A DNA stretch of 64,000 nt. It comes from Novosphingobium sp. (GTDB lineage Bacteria; Pseudomonadota; Alphaproteobacteria; Sphingomonadales; Sphingomonadaceae). The position numbers and the translations under genes are program-made. The notes beneath the pieces were generated by a model. That model ran no database searches. It was not told the DNA's origin and saw only the letters and a list, made by a program, of their open reading frames with translations. Shown one piece after another: positions 23,770 to 31,916 of the stretch (within the stretch, counting starts at the first letter, position 1; every line of letters starts with the position of its first letter). Location of the stretch: NCBI RefSeq assembly GCF_039595395.1, contig NZ_JBCNLP010000001.1, positions 2,232,001 to 2,296,000 on the forward strand, given 5' to 3'.

Positions 23770-24681
23770 TCAGACCTCGCGCCCATCGATGATCGCATGC
23801 GCGCGAACCGGAAAGGTGCCGACCTTCTTGAACTTGGGCGGCACCGCCCAGAAGCGGAAGCCTTCCGCAGGCAGCGACTGAAGATTGGTCAGGTGCTCGA
23901 CGATCGAGATGCCGGCCGCAAGCAACACCGAATGAACGGGCCGCGTCCCACCGGATGTATCGTCAATGTTGAATGAGTCGATCCCGACGAGCCGCGCGCC
24001 GCTATCGCGCAGATGGATCGCCGCCCGTTCGGTCAGGTGGACGTGATTCTCGAAATATTGATCTGTGCGCCAATGCGCGTCCCATCCGGTATGGACGAGG
24101 ACCACCTTGTCGCGCACGTCGATGGCGGCGAGCATCGTCCAGTCGATCGCGCGGCCTGTTGTTCCCGTCACGTTGATCACCACCCCAGGGCAGCCAGAGA
24201 CCGTCTCGAGGTTCAGTGCCGACAGATCATAGCCGTCGGCGTAGCGATGGAAGGGCGTATCGAGATAGGTGCCGGTGTTACCGACCATCTCGATCCGATC
24301 AATCTGAAACTCGGTGCCGGGATCATAGCTCTGCCGCGACGCCTCGCGTGAAAGATGGTCGCAGATGAGCGGCACCGGCAGGCCCTTGTAGGTGATCATG
24401 CCTGCTTCGATCACATGGCTGAGATCGATCCGCTGCGCTTCCGCATTCGCTGCGGCCGGCGTCTTGCGCGCCCGCTTGTGCGGTTCCTGGATGACGCGCT
24501 TGTTGAGAATAGCGACACGGCTGACCATCAGCAGACGCAGGTCGGCGATGATGTAGGCGCCCAGGGCGTCGTCCGTGATGTCCTCATCCTCGATGTCGAG
24601 TCGGAATTCCTGCCCCTGAAGTGCGCCGCCATTGGCGAACTCGATCTCGAAGTCGAACTGGACGCGGTGTTCGGTTCTCAT
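23770..24681 (-). CDS. Cyclase (kynurenine formamidase-like) with an N-terminal extension
   Basis: A 303-residue protein. Residues about 85-303 form a cyclase/formamidase domain (IDLSHVIEAGMITYKGLP, YLDTPFHRYADG, LVHTGWDAHW, RLVGIDSFNIDD). In the family the metal site is HxGTHxDxPxH; here it reads NTGTYLDTPFH, so the first two histidines are Asn and Tyr while Asp and the last His remain. Residues 1-80 are an added alpha/beta segment (VQFDFEIEFANGGALQGQEF, DALGAYIIADLRLLMVSRVA) of unknown role. The start overlaps the CGNR gene stop (ATGA), so both are one operon. Confidence 0.82.
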   Translation of the reverse strand: MRTEHRVQFDFEIEFANGGALQGQEFRLDIEDEDITDDALGAYIIADLRLLMVSRVAILNKRVIQEPHKRARKTPAAANAEAQRIDLSHVIEAGMITYKGLPVPLICDHLSREASRQSYDPGTEFQIDRIEMVGNTGTYLDTPFHRYADGYDLSALNLETVSGCPGVVINVTGTTGRAIDWTMLAAIDVRDKVVLVHTGWDAHWRTDQYFENHVHLTERAAIHLRDSGARLVGIDSFNIDDTSGGTRPVHSVLLAAGISIVEHLTNLQSLPAEGFRFWAVPPKFKKVGTFPVRAHAIIDGREV

Positions 24682-25232
24682 GTGGCGCTTCCTTCCTGGG
24701 ATTTTCTGGCGCGGTGTTCACGTACCTTCGCGCGGTTGCCGCAGCCGCTGGCGGACGAGCACCAGCGACGTCTCCCGGCCGGAGATTTGTCGACGAACAT
24801 CATCCGGCATTCCGGGCAAAGGCGAACTCGGCCGAGTTGGGCGTCGGCCAGAGTTCCGACCGCATCACCCGCGAGCAGTGCAAGCGCCGCACGCACGCGA
24901 TCCCCGGAGACGTGAACGACTTCGCTGTTCACCCATTGTGGACGGGGCGGGGTTCCCAGCGCCAAAGCATTGATCCCGTCGATATCGGCCGGTGCCGGCA
25001 TTTTGCCGTTCATGATCGCGAGAGCCGCTCGATAGAGCGCGTCCCGCAGCGCGCGTGCATCGACCAGATCGGTTTCGAGCGCTTCTCTACCTTCGGGATC
25101 GAGCAAGGATGCTTCCCGCAGCCAGCGCGTGAAATCCTGCGGCGTCGCCAAGCGCTCGATGTCAGCTCCACCACGGTTTCCCACGGTGTCGACGAGGCAA
25201 AGTGAAGGAGAGCCGGCTGAAAATTCGAACAT
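24678..25232 (-). CDS. CGNR zinc-finger (ABATE) transcription regulator
   Basis: A 184-residue protein. The N-terminal ABATE stress-response domain (SPSLCLVDTVGNR, residues 8-130) is followed by a C-terminal CGNR zinc finger: LCPECRMMFVDKS and WCSSASGCGNRAKVREHRAR, with two Cys pairs. Such proteins are predicted to bind DNA. It is the first gene of the operon with the cyclase. The predicted -10 box ends 6 bases before the ATG at 25232, so the mRNA may be leaderless; no ribosome site is seen. A palindrome over the promoter suggests autoregulation. Confidence 0.85.
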   Translation of the reverse strand: MFEFSAGSPSLCLVDTVGNRGGADIERLATPQDFTRWLREASLLDPEGREALETDLVDARALRDALYRAALAIMNGKMPAPADIDGINALALGTPPRPQWVNSEVVHVSGDRVRAALALLAGDAVGTLADAQLGRVRLCPECRMMFVDKSPAGRRRWCSSASGCGNRAKVREHRARKSQEGSAT

Positions 25233-25238
25233 GACGAG

Positions 25239-25267
25239 AACGTAACAATATGATGTGGTTACGTCAA
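25239..25267 (-). promoter_or_regulatory. Promoter with overlapping palindromic operator for the CGNR/cyclase operon
   Basis: On the minus strand TTGACG (25262-25267) and TACGTT (25239-25244) are 17 bases apart. ACGTAAC (25240-25246) and GTTACGT (25258-25264) form a perfect 7-bp inverted repeat with an 11-base centre, covering both promoter boxes. A repressor bound here would block RNA polymerase; the CGNR protein itself is the obvious candidate. Confidence 0.6.
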
Positions 25268-25796
25268 TATTGCGCCGGTTGGAAGAAATCCGCGCAGAGA
25301 GATCATCGCGATACGCATAGCGTCGATATTAAAGGAGTTTTATGAGATTTGTATATTCAATTTCTCGGTGAGCGAGGCCTAGCGCCACCCGTCGCGGCCG
25401 CTCGAACAATCACCTCAGATGCTAATTTGTGCGTTTTAGTAGTGATAGAGAGATTGGTCTGCTCGAAGTATACCTTTTTAAGACCGGGTTTTCAGGGTCC
25501 AGTTTGGCGATAAGTGCATCAATCGGCGACCATTTGATAAATTAGCAGACCACGTAAAGCGGACCAGTATTTCCTGAAGCGAGACTGCCCATGACAACTG
25601 CCTCGCAGCCTGAACGTAGGGCAGGTTAAAGTGGGCACGGCGTGGCTCCTGAATGGCGGGTTTGTCAGCGGGAGAGGGCTGGGCGATCCGCCGGAAGTCG
25701 TTTGACTTTTGGTTTGTGGCATCCGGGAAGGCAGCAGGGCCGCCATCTGGGCCGCCATATCCAGGGCAGATAGCCAAAAAGAACGCGCTTTGAGCG
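25268..25796. other. Long intergenic region without a supported gene
   Basis: About 530 bases. Minus-strand frames (25478-25951, 25519-25839) have low-complexity Ser/Pro-rich translations, no ribosome site, and overlap the end of the GST gene. The left part is AT-rich. I see no transposase or RNA gene in it. Confidence 0.35.
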
Positions 25797-25831
25797 GCTT
25801 CTGCAGGTGGAGGCTGGACGCCTGCAGAAGC
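25797..25831 (-). terminator. Terminator-like hairpin after the GST gene
   Basis: GCTTCTGCAGG and CCTGCAGAAGC form a perfect 11-bp stem with a 13-base loop, starting 14 bases after the GST stop on the minus strand. A TTCTTTTT tract follows about 14 bases further on. Confidence 0.6.
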
Positions 25832-25845
25832 CCGGGCACCGCGCT

Positions 25846-26514
25846 TCAGAATTTGAGGCCGACAGCGGCGATGGCCGCATCCATCCGTCCGTCGAGTTCC
25901 CGCTTCGTTTCGGCCCACGCCGGTACGGTGTCCAGCAATCGCTGCTGCCATGCCAGCAGATGAGGGAATTCGTCGAAGGGAACCTTCGTTCGGGCGGATT
26001 GGGAAAAGGGCGCGGCAATGTCGATGTCGGCGAGGGTCAGTCGGTCGCCGACAATGAATCGACGTTGCGCCAGATGGCGGTCCAGCACGGCACCCGCCGC
26101 GCGAATGTTGGCGAAGGCGAGATCGGTAATGCTGGCATCCCCGGTCTGGCCCATGAAGGGTTTGACGATCCGCTCATTGAAGGTGAGGGTTGAAAAGACA
26201 CGCCACTGCTCACCGGACCAGAACATCCATTGCAGCACCTCATGCCGCTCACGCGCCGACGAGCCGAGCAAATCGCTCCCGACCTTTTTCGCGAGATAGA
26301 GGTTGATCGCCGAGGCCTCGTAAAGGACGGTATCGCCATCGACCATCACCGGTGTCAGGCCATGCGGGTTGAGTGCCAAAAACTCGGGCGTATGGCTTTC
26401 GCCCTTGAACAGATCGATGTTCGCCCGCTCGATGGCGATGCCCATGATCGCTGCTGCCGTGGTGACGCGACGCAAACTGCCCGAGCCGGGATCGCCGTAA
26501 ATCTTGATGGACAT
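25846..26514 (-). CDS. Glutathione S-transferase
   Basis: A 222-residue GST. The thioredoxin-like N-terminal domain (1-80) has the glutathione-binding FLALNPHGLTPVMVDGD (cis-Pro) and LYEASAINLYLAKK. The helical C-terminal domain includes FIVGDRLTLADIDIAAPF, the conserved N-capping box. The likely catalytic Ser/Tyr region is GDPGSGSLRRV near residue 8. It conjugates glutathione to electrophiles in the cytoplasm; the class cannot be fixed by eye. ATG 26514 has AGGA 9 bases upstream. It is 86 bp behind the peroxiredoxin on the same strand, consistent with an oxidative or electrophile stress pair. Confidence 0.9.
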   Translation of the reverse strand: MSIKIYGDPGSGSLRRVTTAAAIMGIAIERANIDLFKGESHTPEFLALNPHGLTPVMVDGDTVLYEASAINLYLAKKVGSDLLGSSARERHEVLQWMFWSGEQWRVFSTLTFNERIVKPFMGQTGDASITDLAFANIRAAGAVLDRHLAQRRFIVGDRLTLADIDIAAPFSQSARTKVPFDEFPHLLAWQQRLLDTVPAWAETKRELDGRMDAAIAAVGLKF

Positions 26515-26600
26515 GAGAAGACATCCTGAAGGGGGAGGGCCGCGCTCGCCCCGTCGATAGGGACAATATGGCGCGGCCCGATGATAATCCTGGGGGAGTT

Positions 26601-27278
26601 TCAGGCCGGCGAAGCGGCGCGCAGACGGTCAAGCACCGGCAGCAGTTCGGAGGGATCGGGACGGCGCGTGTAGTCGGGATTGACCTCGGCATAGGCGATC
26701 ACCCCATCCGTGCCGATCACATAGCGCGCGGGCATCGGCAGCACCCAGGCGGGGTCTTCGTTGATCTTGGGCAGATCGTTGCCGAACTGCTTGTAGACCT
26801 CGATCAGATCGACGGGAAGGGCGAAGCGGAGGCCGAAATCGGCGCCGACCGCCGTATGCGTGTCGCTCAGGATCGGGAAGCTTAGCTTGTTGTCACGCTG
26901 AGACTTGCGGCTGTTGGCTGCCGTCTGGGGCGAGATGGCGACAAGGCTGGCACCGCGCGCCTCGATCTCCGCGCGGATCTCTTCCAGCGCCTGAAGGTCA
27001 TGGTTGCAATAGGGGCACCAGACGCCGCGATAGAAGGTCACCACCAAAGGCCCCCTGGCCAGCAGGTCACGCGAATGGACGCTGCGTCCATCGGCGTCCT
27101 GCAGGGTGAATTCGGGCGCGGTATCGCCCGCCTTGAGGGCATAGTCGGCCTGCCCGCTGTCGATCAGCGTCTGGGTCGCGCCCTGCATCGTGTCGAGCTG
27201 GTCGCGGGTGGGCACCAGCGGAAAGCGCCCGTTTTCGAAATCCTCGCGCAGCGCGTCGAGCTTGTCCTGAAGCTTCAT
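26601..27278 (-). CDS. AhpC/TSA-family peroxiredoxin-like protein
   Basis: A 225-residue thioredoxin-fold protein. The active site is TFYRGVWCPYCNHDLQAL (CxxC near residue 90), and KAGDTAPEFTLQDADGRSV opens the domain. The CPYC pair resembles the redoxin subgroup rather than classical two-Cys AhpC. It should reduce peroxides or disulfides. I chose the ATG at 27278 because GGAG lies 7 bases before it. It is divergent from a LysR regulator over about 100 bp, the standard arrangement for control by that regulator. Confidence 0.87.
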   Translation of the reverse strand: MKLQDKLDALREDFENGRFPLVPTRDQLDTMQGATQTLIDSGQADYALKAGDTAPEFTLQDADGRSVHSRDLLARGPLVVTFYRGVWCPYCNHDLQALEEIRAEIEARGASLVAISPQTAANSRKSQRDNKLSFPILSDTHTAVGADFGLRFALPVDLIEVYKQFGNDLPKINEDPAWVLPMPARYVIGTDGVIAYAEVNPDYTRRPDPSELLPVLDRLRAASPA

Positions 27279-27382
27279 CACCATTCTCCGTCTCGCGGCA
27301 TGATCGCCGTGAAAGGGGAATTAGGTCATTCATAAATTCTCGTGTATTCCTTGAATATGGACAACATATATCCGTATTTCGA

Positions 27383-28279
27383 ATGAGTGACCGCTGGCAG
27401 GAAATGGCGGTTTTCGTGCGCGTCGCCCAAAGCGGCGCCCTGTCGCGCGCCGCGCGGGAGTTGAAACTGTCTCAACCCTCGGTCTCGCGGATCATCGCCA
27501 CGCTGGAGGCCCGGCTGGGGACCACGCTGCTGCTGCGCACGACCCGCAGCATCTCCTTGACCGAAGCCGGTGCCCTTTATCTGGAGCGCGCGAAACATCT
27601 GCTCGCCGAGATGGAGGAGGCCGAGCAGGTGACGCGGGGCATTGACTCGCTGCATGGCGTGATCCGGCTGGCCATGCCGGTGCTGTATGGCACGCGGGCC
27701 GTGATCCCCGCACTGGCGAGTTTCCTGGCCCGCCACCCGGACCTGCGGGTCGAGATGATCATGAGCGATGCGCGCCAGAACCTCATCACCGAAGGCGTCG
27801 ATGTCGCCATCCGCCTGGGCGTGGGAACGCTCGATGATTCGACCTTCGGCGCGCGCAAACTCGCCCAGGTCGAGCGGCTTGTGGTTGCTGCCCCCTCCTA
27901 TCTTGCCGCCCATGGCATGCCCGCCAATCCGGGCGAGCTGGCCCGGCATCATTGCATCGTCCAGCATGGCGTTTTCGGTCCGGAAAGCTGGCGCTTTACG
28001 CACAACCAGACGGTGACATCGGTCGATGTGCCCGCCAAGCTCTGGATCAACTCGGCGCCGGGCATTCTGGCGGCGGCGGTGGCCGGGCTGGGGGTTGCGC
28101 TGGCCACCAATGTCATGGCTGGCGAGGAGTTGCGCTCCGGCCAGCTGGTGCGGTTGCTTGAGGCGTATCGGCTGGACCCGGCGCACGTCTATGCGGTCTT
28201 CCCGGCGGGACCCAGACCCTCTGCAAAAGTCCGGGCGATTGTCGAGCATCTGGCCATGACACTGGGGACAATGGCCTGA
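27383..28279 (+). CDS. LysR-family transcriptional regulator
   Basis: A 298-residue LTTR. The winged HTH is at residues 5-65 (MAVFVRVAQSGALSRAAREL, QPSVSRIIATLEARLG) and the periplasmic-binding-like effector domain covers 95-295 (IRLAMPVLYGTRAVIPALASF, EGVDVAIRLGVGTL). It is divergent from the peroxiredoxin gene and probably controls it. The 98-bp gap contains ATTCCTTGAAT, a short palindrome that could be part of its binding site. The effector is unknown. Confidence 0.9.
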   Translation: MSDRWQEMAVFVRVAQSGALSRAARELKLSQPSVSRIIATLEARLGTTLLLRTTRSISLTEAGALYLERAKHLLAEMEEAEQVTRGIDSLHGVIRLAMPVLYGTRAVIPALASFLARHPDLRVEMIMSDARQNLITEGVDVAIRLGVGTLDDSTFGARKLAQVERLVVAAPSYLAAHGMPANPGELARHHCIVQHGVFGPESWRFTHNQTVTSVDVPAKLWINSAPGILAAAVAGLGVALATNVMAGEELRSGQLVRLLEAYRLDPAHVYAVFPAGPRPSAKVRAIVEHLAMTLGTMA

Positions 28280-28488
28280 AATGCCCTGCCGTGACAATAT
28301 TAGTCCAGACAAGAAACCAAAGGCCGCATGAATGGATGACTGCTTGCGGCGAGGTCGCTTTTAGGTCTGAAAGGCCGCTTTGTCAGCGACGATTGCCTGA
28401 GCGTGGTGCCAGCCAGCTGCCGGCAGCCATCATGCCAAGGTTCAGCGGCGGCCGAACATCGGGCTATCGTCCACCTCAAGGGCTGATG

Positions 28489-29613
28489 TTACAGGTAATC
28501 TTCCAAGGTGAGGCTGATGTCTCGCCGCGCACCGGCCCGCTCGACCGTTAAGGGGATCACGGTTCCGGCGGACTCGAACATCTGCTTGCGAAGCTTCCTA
28601 AAATCGGCCCCGATCAGCAGATCGCCAGCTAGTAGGTCCGCCTTTGCGGCCGGGCTACCTGCGCCGACAACCCCGATCTTTACATTCGGACCGGCAGGCT
28701 CGATCCACAACCCCGCAAAATTGTACTTTTGAAGGGCGAATGGCAGCGCATTTCGCTTAAGATACAGCGTCTCATCCTTGGTCTGCGTGGCCATGTTAAA
28801 GCGGCTCAATACCGGCAATCCGATGATGCCGTGTGGGAAGATGTCCCAGTCGGGATGTTCGGTGATGGTCACGATGACGTCTGTCATCGTACCTGCAAGT
28901 TGCAAGGGCGCGCGTACCATCCGTCCCTTACCGTCGGGCGCGGCAGGCGCCCATCGCGGAGCATTCCACAGGCTGGTCGCATCCGCCGTTTTGCGATAGA
29001 TATGCATTGGCGATGTCCAGCCGGTGTCCAATCCGAAGCGAAAGCTGTGGCCCGCCAGCGTCGCATCGGCAGCAATAAAGGCTGACGCCTTCACATTGCC
29101 CGCGTGAAAGATGCCCTTCTCAAAGCGGCTCCAGCCACTGCGGTCCGGCGCGCCATCACGATAGATGCGCCATTCCCTGGTTTCGAAATCCAGTTCGCAA
29201 TCGCCCGCTGTCAGAACCCCGGCGGCCAGCGAACCGATGGCACCGTCCATGAAATTGACCACATCGACGCCGGCGATAACCGAGACAGGCTGCCGCACCT
29301 GGCCGGCAAAAATCAGATCGGGCACGACGAAAATGGGATAGTTTCCAGCACCCTGGTGTAGGTTGAGGAAAGTGGATCCCATTTGCTTCAACTTCAATTT
29401 CTTTGCTATCTCAAGCTCTATCAGTCCTACCGTACCGCCCGTGTCGACGACAAAGCGAAATGGCCCCTGAGAACCTATGGTGCAATCGACCAGCACCCGC
29501 GAGTCCGTCAGGGTGATGGGAATGCGGTAGGGCGCCGTGGCTGCCCGTGCGATCCCGGACATGGCAGCAGTTGCTCCTGCCCCGGCAAGAAAGACCCGAC
29601 GATCAACCGGCAT
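28489..29613 (-). CDS. Tat-exported retropepsin-like aspartic protease with PDZ domain
   Basis: A 374-residue protein. The N-terminus is a twin-arginine signal (MPVDRRVFLAGAGATAAMSG). Two half-domains follow, each with a D-T/S-G type centre: FRFVVDTGGTVGLIELEIA (near residue 55) and FRFGLDTGWTSPMHIY (near 195). The C-terminal 80 residues form a PDZ-like domain (VGAGSPAAKADLLAGDLLIG). Bacterial retropepsin-like proteins cut periplasmic substrates and can use the PDZ part to recognise them. Two DTG motifs in one chain suggest an internally dimerised enzyme. It is transcribed alone. Confidence 0.82.
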   Translation of the reverse strand: MPVDRRVFLAGAGATAAMSGIARAATAPYRIPITLTDSRVLVDCTIGSQGPFRFVVDTGGTVGLIELEIAKKLKLKQMGSTFLNLHQGAGNYPIFVVPDLIFAGQVRQPVSVIAGVDVVNFMDGAIGSLAAGVLTAGDCELDFETREWRIYRDGAPDRSGWSRFEKGIFHAGNVKASAFIAADATLAGHSFRFGLDTGWTSPMHIYRKTADATSLWNAPRWAPAAPDGKGRMVRAPLQLAGTMTDVIVTITEHPDWDIFPHGIIGLPVLSRFNMATQTKDETLYLKRNALPFALQKYNFAGLWIEPAGPNVKIGVVGAGSPAAKADLLAGDLLIGADFRKLRKQMFESAGTVIPLTVERAGARRDISLTLEDYL

Positions 29614-29716
29614 ACTCCAACCCCAATCAGACAGCGCAGCAGGGAATTTTCTACCTTCCCGCTGGCTGCGGATGATACAAAGCCAATGATATTAAGAATC
29701 ATTTTCGTAGGCGGCG

Positions 29717-30055
29717 TTATTTCCGGCGATACAAGTCCAATGTCGTCGCCTGAATGCTCCTGGCCGGATTTGTCGCGCATTCGCCTTTGATCTTGTGGAA
29801 AAGGTCATCCGTGTTTCTGATCGCCGTCCGCGTTTGAGCCCCGGCTGACTGCAATGCTGACCAAAAACCCGCTAGCCAGAACTTCGTGGAAGACGCATTT
29901 GGGTCATCAAATGCTACTGAACACACCTTCTCGCCGCCCAGCGTAATGCTGTCACTCAACAAAGGCTGCGTGGTGGAAGCAGTTGCCTGCGCCAAGAGCA
30001 GTGCCGCTACAATCAAGGTGAGCCTCAAAATTTCGAGATGAAAACCGTGGCTCAA
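29717..30055 (-). CDS. Small secreted Rap1a/HdeA-like protein
   Basis: A 112-residue protein with a signal peptide (HLEILRLTLIVAALLLAQATA). The mature part has KVCSVAFDD, FWLAGFWSALQ, TDDLFHKIKGECATNP and a helical end, a pattern seen in Rap1a/Tai- or HdeA-type periplasmic proteins with a GFW motif and two cysteines forming one disulfide. Function unknown; related folds act in acid stress or as immunity proteins. No toxin partner was found next to it. Confidence 0.6.
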   Translation of the reverse strand: MSHGFHLEILRLTLIVAALLLAQATASTTQPLLSDSITLGGEKVCSVAFDDPNASSTKFWLAGFWSALQSAGAQTRTAIRNTDDLFHKIKGECATNPARSIQATTLDLYRRK

Positions 30056-30146
30056 AATGCATATTTATTGTGACATCTCAAGGTACGAATTTATACAATT
30101 TTTCTCTGATTTGAAGCGCCATACCAGAGAGGATGGCGCAATTCGG

Positions 30147-30362
30147 CTAAGCGAGTTCCTGATATTTCGCATACTGCATTAGGCCTGCATCCACGACAAA
30201 ATCGAAGGATCTACGGATATGCTGATGTTGGCTGTAGCCCTCATGGCCGACCCTTTTCTCGGGTCCACTCGGGCACTCGTAAACTGCGACATTAGCCGAA
30301 CTGAGATCAGATGGGCGCTGCAGAGCAATCGTGATCCGCAATTTGAGCTTTACCTCGACCCT
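30147..30362 (-). pseudogene. Gene 3' remnant cut by the IS element
   Basis: A minus-strand frame of 71 codons is open right up to the IS left end: RVEVKLKLRITIALQRPSDL, then VAVYECPSGPEKRVGHEGY and FVVDAGLMQYAKYQELA, then a stop. It has no start of its own apart from a TTG at 30341. It looks like the C-terminal part of a gene whose 5' part is gone. I do not recognise the family. Confidence 0.45.
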
Positions 30363-30388
30363 TGATCGGCCCCCACTGAGTGGTCCGT
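30363..30388 (+). repeat. IS terminal inverted repeat, left end
   Basis: TGATCGGCCCCCACTGAGTG followed by GTCC. It matches the right end at all but a few positions, with one base less before CTGAGTGG. Confidence 0.7.
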
Positions 30389-30396
30389 GTTGATTG

Positions 30397-31301
30397 TTAG
30401 TGCATTGTTGCTTCCGGCGCCATGGCCGACCGTAGGTGGAGCGCAGCGGAACCGGAGGGCGGCCATGGCGGCGTCGCTGTTTCCGGTGCCGGCGGTCGAT
30501 AGCCGAGCGAGCTGTGCGGGCGGATGGTGTTATAGTGCCGCCGCCAGGCTTCGATCAGGATCTTCGCCTCGGCCAGCGTGTAGAAGATCTCCCCGTTCAA
30601 CAGTTCATCGCGCATCGAGCCGTTGAAGGACTCACAATAGCCATTTTCCCATGGGCTGCCGGGCGTGATGTAGAGCGTCTTCACACCGATCCTGGCCAGC
30701 CATTGCTGCACGGCCGTGGCGATAAATTCAGGACCATTGTCCGAACGTATATGTGCCGGCGGGCCGCGAGTGATGAACAGATCGGCCAGCGCCGCCAGCA
30801 CATCCTCGCTTCTGAGCCGTCTCGCGACCGGCAAGGCCAAGCACTCCCTGCTGGCCTCGTCGATGATCGATAGGATGCGGAACTTGCGGCCTTCGTGGGT
30901 GCGGCCCTCGACGAAGTCGTAGGACCACACATGCCCCGGATACTCGGGTCGCAGCCGGATGCACGATCCGTCATTGAGCCAGAGACGGCCGCGTTTCGGC
31001 TGCTTCTGCGGCACTTTGAGCCCCTCGCGCCGCCAGATGCGCTCGACCCGCTTGCGGTTCACGTGCCAGCCGGCATCGCGCAGCAAGGCCGTCACCCGGC
31101 GATAGCCATAACGACCATATTGCCGAGCCAGAGCGATGATGTCCTCTGTGAGAGCTGCTTCCTCGTCTGCCCCGCGGGGGCCTTGCGCTGTGTCGATCGA
31201 TGCTGGCCGAGCACACGGCAGACCCGCCGCTCGGAGACAGTCATCATCCCTTGGATGTGGTCGATACAGCGACGTCGGCGCGCGGGGCTCAGTAGTTTCC
31301 C
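30397..31301 (-). pseudogene. IS3 transposase OrfB (DDE integrase), frameshifted
   Basis: The catalytic rve domain is intact from 31095 to 30397: VWSYDFVEGRTHEGRKF (first Asp), HIRSDNGPEFIATAV (second Asp), SPWENGYCESFNGSMRDEL (Glu). The N-terminal HTH-21 part (IDHIQGMMTVSERRVCRVLG, QHRSTQRKAP) is in another frame; the two are separated by a single missing base in a run of five G (31176-31180; C on the coding strand). OrfB would normally be made by -1 slippage from orfA at GGGAAAC (31295-31301). With the extra frameshift a full OrfAB cannot be produced, unless the run is a sequencing error. Confidence 0.8.
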
Positions 31302-31564
31302 CGTGCAGCCTCCTGGAGGATCATCTTGTCTAGCGTTAGGTCCGACACCGCCTGCCGAAGCCGAGCATTCTCGCGCTCCAAGTCCTTCATCCGCCGCGCC
31401 TGATCCATCTTCAGGCCGCCATACTCCTTGCGCCAGCGATAGTAGCTCTGTTCGGTGACGCCGATCCGTCGGCAGGCATCCGCCACCGTCCCACCCTGCG
31501 CCAGCACGATCTCCGCTTCACGCAGCTTGCCGATGATCTCCTCCGGCTTGTGCTTCCGAGCCAT
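31289..31564 (-). CDS. IS3 transposase OrfA (HTH)
   Basis: A 91-residue DNA-binding subunit. The HTH is EIIGKLREAEIVLAQGGTVA and DACRRIGVTEQSYYRWRKEY (residues 8-50), followed by a leucine-rich coiled coil (MKDLERENARLRQAVSDLTL) used for dimerisation. It ends ARGNY, and the canonical slippery heptamer G_GGA_AAC sits five codons to one codon before the stop, allowing -1 frameshifting into OrfB. It is full length and could act as a repressor of transposition by itself. Confidence 0.92.
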   Translation of the reverse strand: MARKHKPEEIIGKLREAEIVLAQGGTVADACRRIGVTEQSYYRWRKEYGGLKMDQARRMKDLERENARLRQAVSDLTLDKMILQEAARGNY

Positions 31565-31601
31565 TCCATTCCTCCTTCGTGATCCAGACTATGATAGTCG
31601 A

Positions 31602-31627
31602 TGGGCCACTCAGAAGGGGGCAGATCA
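31602..31627 (-). repeat. IS terminal inverted repeat, right end
   Basis: Read on the minus strand: TGATCTGCCCCCTTCTGAGT then GGCCC. The next plus-strand base (31628) is already inside the truncated SDR gene. Confidence 0.7.
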
Positions 31628-31825
31628 AATGCCATCGCGCCGGGCTGGATCAGCGGAGCCACCGATCTGCGGCCCATCGACCATACCCAGCATCCCGCCG
31701 GGCGCGTGGGCCGGCCCGACGATATTGCCGATGCCGTGCTCTACCTTGCCGATGCCGGCTTTGTGACGGGTACGGTCCTCACCATCGATGGCGGCATGAC
31801 CCGCAAGATGATCTATGCCGAATAG
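31628..31825 (+). pseudogene. SDR dehydrogenase C-terminal fragment truncated by the IS
   Basis: Exactly from the IS edge the frame reads NAIAPGWISGATDLRPIDHT, GRVGRPDDIADAVLYLADA and FVTGTVLTIDGGMTRKMIYA, the last 65 residues of a classical short-chain dehydrogenase. The Rossmann core and the YxxxK active site, about 180 residues, are missing and are not found on the other side of the IS. An ATG inside the IS (31601) could drive a 74-residue chimeric peptide of no evident use. Confidence 0.85.
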
Positions 31826-31916
31826 GCCTGGGGCGGTGGAACCATTGCCCAGGCCACGGGCTTAAACCTGCCACAGGATCGCCGCTTCCTCGCGGCGACC
31901 GGAAAGGTGATGGCCC

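Larger units (their letters stand above)
30363..31627 (-). mobile_element. IS3-family insertion sequence (IS407-like)
   Basis: A 1265-bp element on the minus strand with an orfA/orfB transposase and imperfect terminal inverted repeats. The left end begins TGATCGGCCCCCACTGAGTG and the right end (reverse strand) TGATCTGCCCCCTTCTGAGT. No matching direct repeat of 3-4 bases flanks it: the left neighbour is CCCT and the right is AATG. Both flanks are gene fragments. This indicates recombination between IS copies or an adjacent deletion rather than a simple insertion. The transposase has a frameshift, so this copy is probably inactive. Confidence 0.88.

Noticed and set aside
29717..30055. Toxin/immunity pair with a Rap1a-like immunity protein
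   Set aside because: No effector or secretion-system gene is adjacent; the small secreted protein is annotated by pattern only.
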